DNA of 64,000 nucleotides from Stenotrophomonas maltophilia. Lineage in GTDB: Bacteria > Pseudomonadota > Gammaproteobacteria > Xanthomonadales > Xanthomonadaceae. The translations under genes and the position numbers were made by a program. Positions 58,162 through 64,000 of the stretch are shown here, piece by piece; positions within the stretch are counted from its first letter, which is position 1; the number at the start of each line of letters is the position of its first letter. Under the pieces are notes generated by a model, which had not been told where the DNA came from, made no database searches, and saw nothing but the letters and a program-made list of their open reading frames with translations. The stretch covers positions 1,881,283-1,945,282 of the forward strand of contig FOZF01000001.1 in assembly GCA_900113425.1 (NCBI GenBank). Reading direction: 5' to 3'.

Positions 58162-60555
58162 CTACTCCTGGGGGTCGCGGGTGATGTGGATGTCCGTTGG
58201 CGTGGACAGCGGAATGTTCCGCTCCGCCAGGATCTGCAACAGACTGAAATACAGATCGCTGCGGGTGCCGTACACCTGCCGCGGGCTGGCCACGTAGGCG
58301 AAGCTGTTGATGGTGATCTGGCCGCCGGCAATGCCGTCGATGTACACCGTCGGCGCGGGCGTCTGCAGCACGCTGGTGTGCGCGCCATAGGCATCCAGCA
58401 TGGCCTGCCTCAGGCCGGCGACGTCGGTGCTGGTCGGTACCGCGAACTGGATCTGGATGCGGCCCTGGTTGTTGCCCATCGTCATGTTGCGGATGGTCTT
58501 GGTGATCAGCTCCGAGTTGGGCACGATCAACGTGGACTTGTCGCCCACCTGGATCTCGGTCGAGCGCACATTGATGCGGCGGATATCGCCTTCCTGGTCA
58601 CCCAGCTTCACCCAGTCACCGATCTTCACCGGTCGCTCGGCCAGCAGGATCAGGCCGGAAACAAAATTCTGGGTGATCGCCTGCAGGCCGAAACCAATAC
58701 CCACCGACAACGCACTGACCAGCAGTGCCAGCTTCTGCAGGTTCAACCCCATCACCGTCAGGGCCCACAGCACCGCGATGATGATGCCAAGATAACGGGC
58801 GACGGTGCTGATGGAATTGCGCGCGCCCAGATCCAGTTCGGTCTTGGGCAGGTAGGTGTCGGCCAGCCAGCGCTGCACCACCTGCATTACCGCCAGCCCG
58901 GCCAGCAGCACGCCGATGGCCAGTACGATGCGGCCCGGTTCCAGCGTCAGGTCCTTGGCGATGGGAATGCCATTGGCCAGCGACGCGAAGCGCTCCACGA
59001 TCGAGCCGACATTGCCGAAGGGCGCGGCCAGTGCCAGCAGCGCGATCAGGACCACGAAGGTGCGCAGCACCGCCGACAGCAGCACGCCGGCCTGCTCCAG
59101 CCTGGAGACGCTCAGGCCGGTACTGAGCAGGATGGTCTGGCCAACCTTGCTGTCTGCGTTCAACAGCCAGGTGCAGAAATCATCGACGAACTTGAACAGC
59201 AGGGTGGCTGCCAGCACCACGATGCTGCCGCCGATCAACTGCTGGTTCACGAACTTGGCGAAGTTCACATAGCCCAGCAGCGTGGCGATGATCGCTGCCA
59301 CCACCGCGATGTTGCCGGCCACGCGCGCCAGTACCAACCAACTGCTGCGGCGCACCGGCTGCTGTGCGCCGAGACCATCGGCCTGCGCTTCCAGCTTCGC
59401 TTCGGCTTCGGCCGTCTGCCGCCGGTGCAGGCGTGCCAGGGTTACCAGCATGGCCATGATCAGGCCGAGGTAGGTCAGCGCAATCACGCCATCCAGGGCC
59501 ACCGTGGTCACGTCGCTGGTACGGGTGGCACGGTCGATGGCCACCAGCACGTTGCTCAGCCAGGCCAGCGCAGCGGCACCCCAGGCGTACTTGCGCAGCT
59601 TCAGCGCGGCCGTGTCATCCAGGTTCAGCAGCCGCCAGGAGGGGCGTCTGGGCATCAGCAGGCACGCGCTGAGCGCGGCGATGAAGGCCGCAGCGAAGGT
59701 CGCCGCCACCAGGCCATCGGCCACGTTCTGCAGCCGCGGGGCGATGCCACCGATGGCATTCAGCGAAGCCACCAGCACCACTACCGCATAGCCCGGCAGC
59801 AGGGTGCCCACCAGCAGCAGCCACATGGCCAGGCCGGAACGGCGCAGGCGGCCGTCCGGCGCGCGTTCCGAGGCGGCGAACCGGCGCCCCAGCGCGCGCA
59901 GCCACAGACGCAGCGGGAACATCATCACCAGTGCTGCGGCCAGGCCGAGCAGCAGGGTGCCCCAGCCGTGGGTGTTGATGGCCTTGGCCAGGGTGTCACG
60001 CCCCTGTTGCGCCAACGGGCGCACGCGGGCGATGTCATCGGGAAGCTGATCGGCCACCTGCCGCCAGAGCGACGGCGACAGCGGTGAATCGACCTTGCGG
60101 CCCAGTTCCTCGCTGATCTGCGCGGAACGTTGCTTGTCGATGTCCGCACTCAACTGCTGGGCACGCACCGCGATGGCTTTGGCCTGGGCCACCGAGGCGG
60201 CCAGGGCATCGCGCTCACGGATGAGCGTGCGTCGCTGCGCGGCCAGGTCGGGTGGCTCGGCGGTGCCCTGCGGCGCTTCACCCAACTGGGCCAGCTGCTC
60301 ATTGAGCTGGTCCAGCTGCGGCTGCAGGGACTTGTCCAGCGCCTCGGCATCCCGCTTGGCCTTCGAGGCGTTCTCTGAAAGCGTGCCCAGTGTTTCGGTC
60401 GCTTCGGCATCGTCACGCTTGCGCTCGATGTCTTTCAGCGCGCTGTCAATCTGTGCCAGCTGCTGCTTCGGCGTAGGCGCCTCATCCTGGGCGAGCACGG
60501 GCGCGGACAGCAGAAGGGCAGCACCCAGCAGCAGGCCCAGCCGGGGCCCGCGCAT
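58162..60555 (-). CDS. Large MscS-family mechanosensitive channel
   Basis: A 797-residue protein: signal peptide (MRGPRLGLLLGAALLLSAPVLAQ), a periplasmic coiled coil (~25-190), about ten membrane helices, then the MscS pore and cytosolic domain (GIGFGLQAITQNFVSGLILLAERPVKIGDWV and NVRSTEIQVGDKSTLIVPNS). It releases solutes on osmotic downshock; size and layout recall MscK/DUF3772 channels. The start at 60555 gives a clean signal peptide; the frame is open to 60612. Confidence 0.9.
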   Translation of the reverse strand: MRGPRLGLLLGAALLLSAPVLAQDEAPTPKQQLAQIDSALKDIERKRDDAEATETLGTLSENASKAKRDAEALDKSLQPQLDQLNEQLAQLGEAPQGTAEPPDLAAQRRTLIRERDALAASVAQAKAIAVRAQQLSADIDKQRSAQISEELGRKVDSPLSPSLWRQVADQLPDDIARVRPLAQQGRDTLAKAINTHGWGTLLLGLAAALVMMFPLRLWLRALGRRFAASERAPDGRLRRSGLAMWLLLVGTLLPGYAVVVLVASLNAIGGIAPRLQNVADGLVAATFAAAFIAALSACLLMPRRPSWRLLNLDDTAALKLRKYAWGAAALAWLSNVLVAIDRATRTSDVTTVALDGVIALTYLGLIMAMLVTLARLHRRQTAEAEAKLEAQADGLGAQQPVRRSSWLVLARVAGNIAVVAAIIATLLGYVNFAKFVNQQLIGGSIVVLAATLLFKFVDDFCTWLLNADSKVGQTILLSTGLSVSRLEQAGVLLSAVLRTFVVLIALLALAAPFGNVGSIVERFASLANGIPIAKDLTLEPGRIVLAIGVLLAGLAVMQVVQRWLADTYLPKTELDLGARNSISTVARYLGIIIAVLWALTVMGLNLQKLALLVSALSVGIGFGLQAITQNFVSGLILLAERPVKIGDWVKLGDQEGDIRRINVRSTEIQVGDKSTLIVPNSELITKTIRNMTMGNNQGRIQIQFAVPTSTDVAGLRQAMLDAYGAHTSVLQTPAPTVYIDGIAGGQITINSFAYVASPRQVYGTRSDLYFSLLQILAERNIPLSTPTDIHITRDPQE

Positions 60556-60695
60556 GCGGATCGATTGCAGGAAGGAAGACACGCCAGATGCACACCGGTT
60601 CGCGCGGACCACCGCGCCTGCGCGCGACTATACGGCACGACCGGTCAAGGTCGGATGCCCGCGGCAGCTCCGCCCGCAGCACCTGCCCCCGCGGT

Positions 60696-60944
60696 TCAGT
60701 ACTTCAACCGCAGCTCCTCCACCGTCGGCTGCTGCAGCGCATACCAGTCCTGGAACTCTTCTTCGGTGATTTCGTCCGGGGCGTACACCGCCACCGGAGG
60801 CCAGTCGTGGTCGGTCGGCAGCGGCTGGCGCGGACCGGCGCGCAGGCTGTAGCTGACGCCCTCATAGTCCACCAGATCGTCGACCTGCGGCCATTGCTCG
60901 CGCGCGAACGCGGTTTCACTCTTCAACAGGATCACCTGGTACAT
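60696..60944 (-). CDS. Small acidic protein, unknown
   Basis: An 82-residue acidic protein starting MYQVILLKSETAF, with DDLVDYEGVSYSLRAGPR and DEITEEEFQDWYALQQPT; no membrane segment. Its GGAGG ribosome site five bases before the ATG at 60944 strongly supports it. I do not recognise the family. Confidence 0.75.
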   Translation of the reverse strand: MYQVILLKSETAFAREQWPQVDDLVDYEGVSYSLRAGPRQPLPTDHDWPPVAVYAPDEITEEEFQDWYALQQPTVEELRLKY

Positions 60945-61126
60945 CGGCACCTCCACTTCAGGTTGGATCGGAACACCCGGCGCTGGCGGCAGGATACCGC
61001 CGCGCCGATGACAGCGGGAATGACGCCGCAGCGACGCAATGTTCTGGACACCGCCATCGCTCCGGCTTCACCCGCTCGTGGCGAGGCCGTCGGCATCGTG
61101 GAGGCCCGTTCCCGCTGCGCCTGCCG

Positions 61127-61621
61127 ATGACCGAACAGCTGCCACTGAAGACCGTCGCCGACCTCAAGCTGCCCCGCTACCTGGGCACCTGGTATGAGAT
61201 CGCGCGCCTGCCCATGCGCCACGAGCCGGAAGGCTGCACCGATGTCTCGGCGCACTACAGCCTGCTCGACAACGGCAACGTCAGCGTCCACAACCGCTGC
61301 CGCATGGACGGCCAGGTCGAGGAGGCCAGCGGCGAAGCCTGCCCCGTCGACAACGACAGCGCGCGCCTGGAAGTGAGCTTCCTGCCCAAGGGCCTGCGCT
61401 GGCTGCCCTTCGCCAAGGGGGACTACTGGGTCATCCAGATCGCTCCGGACTACAGCGTGTCGCTGGTTGGCAGCCCCGATCGGCGCTACCTGTGGCTGCT
61501 GGCACGCGAGCCGCAGCTGGACGCCACCGTGCGGGACCATTATCTGGCCACGGCGCGGCTGCAGGGCTTCGATCTGTCCGAACTGATCCACACGCCGCAC
61601 ACCGGCCATCCCACCGCCTGA
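61127..61621 (+). CDS. Lipocalin-family protein (Blc-like) without signal peptide
   Basis: A 164-residue lipocalin with the fold signature LPRYLGTWYEIARLP, a long beta-barrel region and the terminal YLWLLAREPQLD motif. E. coli Blc is an outer-membrane lipoprotein; this protein has neither signal peptide nor lipobox, so a cytosolic position is suggested. It precedes the FAD oxidoreductase gene by nine bases, suggesting an operon. Confidence 0.9.
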   Translation: MTEQLPLKTVADLKLPRYLGTWYEIARLPMRHEPEGCTDVSAHYSLLDNGNVSVHNRCRMDGQVEEASGEACPVDNDSARLEVSFLPKGLRWLPFAKGDYWVIQIAPDYSVSLVGSPDRRYLWLLAREPQLDATVRDHYLATARLQGFDLSELIHTPHTGHPTA

Positions 61622-61630
61622 CCCATCACC

Positions 61631-62839
61631 ATGGACCTGAAAAGTGGCTATCCCTGGTGGGCCGTGCACAATGGCCTGATCCAGGCTTTTCCCCCGCTGG
61701 AGGCCGACCTGCGCTGCGACGTGCTGGTGGTCGGCGGCGGCATCACCGGCGCGCTGATCGCCGATGAGCTGTCAGGACACGGTCACGAGGTCGCCCTGAT
61801 CGAGCAGCGCGACATCGGCTGGGGCAGCACCGCCGCCAGCACCGCGCTGCTGCAGTACGAGATCGACACCCATCTGCTGGAACTGGCCCAGCGCTATGGC
61901 CACGACGCGGCCACGCTGGCCTACCGGGCCTGTGCCGAGGCGATCCCGGCACTGGGCGAAGTGGCACGCGGCCTGAAGCACGTGGACTTCCAGCGCATGG
62001 ACAGCCTGTACCTGGCCAGTCGCCGCCGCGACGTGCCCCGCCTCATGGCCGAGGGCCAGGCACGCCGCAGCGCCGGCCTGGACGCCCGCTGGTTGGGCCC
62101 GGAGGCGCTGGCGGAGCGCTTCGATGTGGACGCCGGCGGCGCATTGCTGACCCGGCAGGCGGCGCGGGTCGACCCTTACTGCCTCACCTATGGATTGCTG
62201 AAGCGGGTGCGCAAGCGCGGCGGCCACATTCACGATCGCACCGTGCTGCACACGCTGACGCGAGGTACACGGGGCATTACCGCCCAGACCGAATCAGGCG
62301 CGACGATCCGCGCAGGCCACGTGGTGCTGGCAATGGGATACGCCAACCAGCGCTGGCTCTCGCAGCGCGTCGCACGCAACCGCAGCAGCTATGCCTTCAT
62401 CACCGACCCTGTCGATGCCGAGGTGCTGGGCCCCCTGCAGCGCACGATGGTGTGGGAAAGCGCGCGCCCCTATCTGTACCTGCGGGCCACTGGCGACCGT
62501 CGCCTGCTGGTGGGCGGGCTGGACGATGCCATCGACATTCCGGCACGGCGCGACCGGCGGGTGGAAGGCAAGGCAGACAAGCTCATGAAGCAGCTGCTGT
62601 ACTGGTTCCCGCGGCTCGACCCGGTGCCGGCATTCTCATGGGCCGGTACCTTCGCCGAGACCGCAGACGGATTGCCGTTCTTCGGTCCGCATGAACAGTG
62701 GGGGCCGCGCGTGCACCTGGCAATGGCCTACGGCGGCAACGGCATCACCTATTCCATGATCGGCGCACAGCTGCTGCGGGCCCGCATCGAGCGGCGCAAG
62801 CATCCGCTGGCGGAGCTGTTCGGGTTCGGGCGGCTGTGA
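61631..62839 (+). CDS. FAD-dependent DAO-type oxidoreductase
   Basis: A 402-residue flavoprotein with the dinucleotide motif VLVVGGGITGALIADEL and the late FAD motif MAYGGNGITYSMIGAQLL, like glycine oxidases and DadA/TtuD-type amine oxidases. The substrate is unknown. It shares an operon with the lipocalin gene. Its C-terminal motif TFAETADGLPFFGPH is typical of the DAO family. Confidence 0.9.
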   Translation: MDLKSGYPWWAVHNGLIQAFPPLEADLRCDVLVVGGGITGALIADELSGHGHEVALIEQRDIGWGSTAASTALLQYEIDTHLLELAQRYGHDAATLAYRACAEAIPALGEVARGLKHVDFQRMDSLYLASRRRDVPRLMAEGQARRSAGLDARWLGPEALAERFDVDAGGALLTRQAARVDPYCLTYGLLKRVRKRGGHIHDRTVLHTLTRGTRGITAQTESGATIRAGHVVLAMGYANQRWLSQRVARNRSSYAFITDPVDAEVLGPLQRTMVWESARPYLYLRATGDRRLLVGGLDDAIDIPARRDRRVEGKADKLMKQLLYWFPRLDPVPAFSWAGTFAETADGLPFFGPHEQWGPRVHLAMAYGGNGITYSMIGAQLLRARIERRKHPLAELFGFGRL

Positions 62840-62843
62840 CCTG

Positions 62844-62867
62844 CCGCCGGGCATGGCCCGGCTCTAC
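62844..62867 (-). repeat. SMAG/REP palindrome
   Basis: Full-length unit in minus orientation, with a GCTCTAC end, directly after the FAD oxidoreductase stop. Confidence 0.8.
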
Positions 62868-62964
62868 CCCAATCCGGTGCCGACAGGCATCATTCAAGCA
62901 CGCCCTGCTAGCGTCGGCCTGTAACGCCGCGTGTGGCGTGGTCCCTGTCCGCTGGAGCGCCAAG

Positions 62965-63447
62965 ATGATCCGCCCCCTGACCCTGCTGTTGTGCCTGGCC
63001 CTGCCCGGGACCGTGCTCGCCCAGTCCGCTGCCGGCGCCACCGCACCGCAGGCATCCGGGCTGGACCTGACATTGCCGCAGGCGCCGATGCGTTACCTCA
63101 ACGATCCGACGTTGCAGCAGGACCCGCCGGGCACCTACTACGGTGACAAGAGTGGCCCGCGCGTGCACGACGATGCCCGCATCGCCGACGTGCAGGACGA
63201 CAAGGTGAAGGTCTCCGGCAGTTTCACCACCGGCATCGGGTACTCCAAGCGCGGTGGCAACAGCCACTACAACGCCGCCACGCTGAATCTGAGCAAGAAC
63301 TACACCACCGACGAGGGCAAGACCCGCGGGGTGAACCTCAACATCCACGTCAGCGAAGGCGAGGGCCCGGGCTTCTTCGGCCCGTATGGCGGCTACTACG
63401 GTCGCGGCCCCGGCTACTGGGACTACCCGCCGCCCTACGGCTGGTAA
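62965..63447 (+). CDS. Secreted protein with Gly/Tyr-rich tail, unknown
   Basis: A 160-residue protein with a signal peptide (LLLCLALPGTVLA-QS), a middle region repeating Gly-, Asn- and Ser-rich beta-like stretches, and an aromatic Gly-rich C-terminus (GPYGGYYGRGPGYWDYPPPYGW). It may be a periplasmic or surface protein. I do not recognise the family. GGAG lies eight bases before the ATG at 62965. Confidence 0.7.
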   Translation: MIRPLTLLLCLALPGTVLAQSAAGATAPQASGLDLTLPQAPMRYLNDPTLQQDPPGTYYGDKSGPRVHDDARIADVQDDKVKVSGSFTTGIGYSKRGGNSHYNAATLNLSKNYTTDEGKTRGVNLNIHVSEGEGPGFFGPYGGYYGRGPGYWDYPPPYGW

Positions 63448-63457
63448 GCACCTGCGG

Positions 63458-63524
63458 GTAGCGCCGGGCCATGCCCGGCGAGCGCAGCGCATGCATCAGG
63501 CCGCCGGGCATGGCCCGGCGCTAC
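63458..63524. repeat. SMAG inverted pair
   Basis: Two units, plus orientation at 63458-63480 and minus at 63501-63524, face each other over 20 bases between converging genes. They can form one long hairpin, likely terminating both transcripts. Confidence 0.85.
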
Positions 63525-63533
63525 CCGGGGCGG

Positions 63534-63968
63534 TCAATCCAGCCAGCCGTCGCGTTCGCTGTGCAGGATGCGGCCGTCATAGCCGCTCAGGCGTACCTCG
63601 ACCTTCTGGTTGCGGGCATTGCGCGCTTCCAGCGACCAGGTGGCGCCATCGCGCTCCAGCGAGTGGATCTCGCGCAGGCCCTGCGACTGTGCCTTGGCCA
63701 GCACCTGCTCGGTCGGCAGCAACGCGCGGCCGTTGTGCTCATCGAAGATCTCGCCGGTCTTCGGGTCTACGTAGACCTCGCTGAAGCGGCCATCGGCGCG
63801 GCTGACGTCAGCCTCCCACAGGCCGTCATCGCGTTCGATCTCGTGGATCTGGGTGTAGCCGGCCTTGCGCAGGGCCTGCTCGGCCTGGGCCATGCCCAGC
63901 GGTGCAGCGTGCCCGGCCGGCGCAATGGCCAGCACGGCGACGGTGGCGAGGGTGAGCGACTTCAGCAT
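63534..63968 (-). CDS. Periplasmic PepSY-domain protein
   Basis: A 144-residue protein: signal peptide (MLKSLTLATVAVLAIAPAGHAAP), then two PepSY-like halves (ALRKAGYTQIHEIERDDGLWEADV... and AQSQGLREIHSLERDGATWSLEA). PepSY domains often inhibit or bind proteases or act with sensor kinases; here the role is unknown. It starts at 63968, close to the window end. Confidence 0.88.
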   Translation of the reverse strand: MLKSLTLATVAVLAIAPAGHAAPLGMAQAEQALRKAGYTQIHEIERDDGLWEADVSRADGRFSEVYVDPKTGEIFDEHNGRALLPTEQVLAKAQSQGLREIHSLERDGATWSLEARNARNQKVEVRLSGYDGRILHSERDGWLD

Positions 63969-64000
63969 GGGAGTTCTCCTGTTCGTGGCCGGACCATTCC

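Overview
This 64-kb window is high-GC gammaproteobacterial chromosome that looks like Stenotrophomonas (S. maltophilia group, Xanthomonadaceae). The reasons are the Clp-type CRP homologue next to speD, the hppD/hmgA, kynA and trpE...trpGDC gene orders, and many copies of the short GTAG-headed palindromes (SMAG/REP type) known from S. maltophilia. The assignment is inferred from protein and repeat recognition, without a database search. No prophage, insertion sequence, CRISPR array or other island is visible; this is ordinary core chromosome with repeat-laden gaps.

Layout. 0-7.5 kb: envelope and housekeeping genes (end of a FUSC-type membrane protein, an LplT-PlsC fusion, two tandem CD225/dispanin proteins, DUF2752, AmpE, NudC, ErpA, a bactofilin with its DUF6776 partner). 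7.6-12.3 kb: a DUF4126 protein, then a two-gene signalling operon (receiver with degenerate GGDEF and EAL domains, plus a hybrid histidine kinase). 12.3-19 kb: bfr, bfd, rppH, tRNA-Met and tRNA-Gln, rplM-rpsI, coq7, an SMR exporter, speD, clp and a TauE/SafE permease. 19-24 kb: tryptophan genes (trpE; trpG-trpD-trpC-HAD). 24-28.5 kb: lipid kinase, a GGA-rich candidate small RNA, GNAT acetyltransferase, rpe, a mini-DjlA, purC and an Mpo1-like protein.

28.8-34.7 kb is a complete six-gene Mrp Na+/H+ antiporter operon with mrpA and mrpB fused, followed by a Ca2+/Na+ exchanger. 37-40 kb holds tyrosine/homogentisate catabolism (hmgA, hppD) with a divergent MarR regulator. 41-45 kb has a thioredoxin-like lipoprotein, a POT peptide transporter and kynA. 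45-49 kb is a four-gene 2-oxoacid dehydrogenase operon (E1 alpha, E1 beta, a small SH3 protein, E2). 49-64 kb carries a YafY/VOC/SDR cluster, a GGDEF diguanylate cyclase, DUF808, an AarF/UbiB kinase, an OpgB-like phosphoglycerol transferase, a large MscS-type channel, a lipocalin with an FAD oxidoreductase, and PepSY and other secreted proteins.

Most notable on reading: (1) between the lipid kinase and the GNAT gene, a transcript-like unit has six GGA motifs in 43 nt, one in a hairpin loop, followed by a strong terminator, which resembles an RsmA/CsrA-sequestering RNA; (2) an SH3 protein is built into the 2-oxoacid dehydrogenase operon, whose E2 has Thr in place of the catalytic-motif Asp; (3) a REC-GGDEF-EAL protein with both catalytic motifs lost is coupled to a hybrid kinase that contains a pseudo-receiver; (4) a roughly 265-bp composite palindrome lies after the OpgB-like gene.
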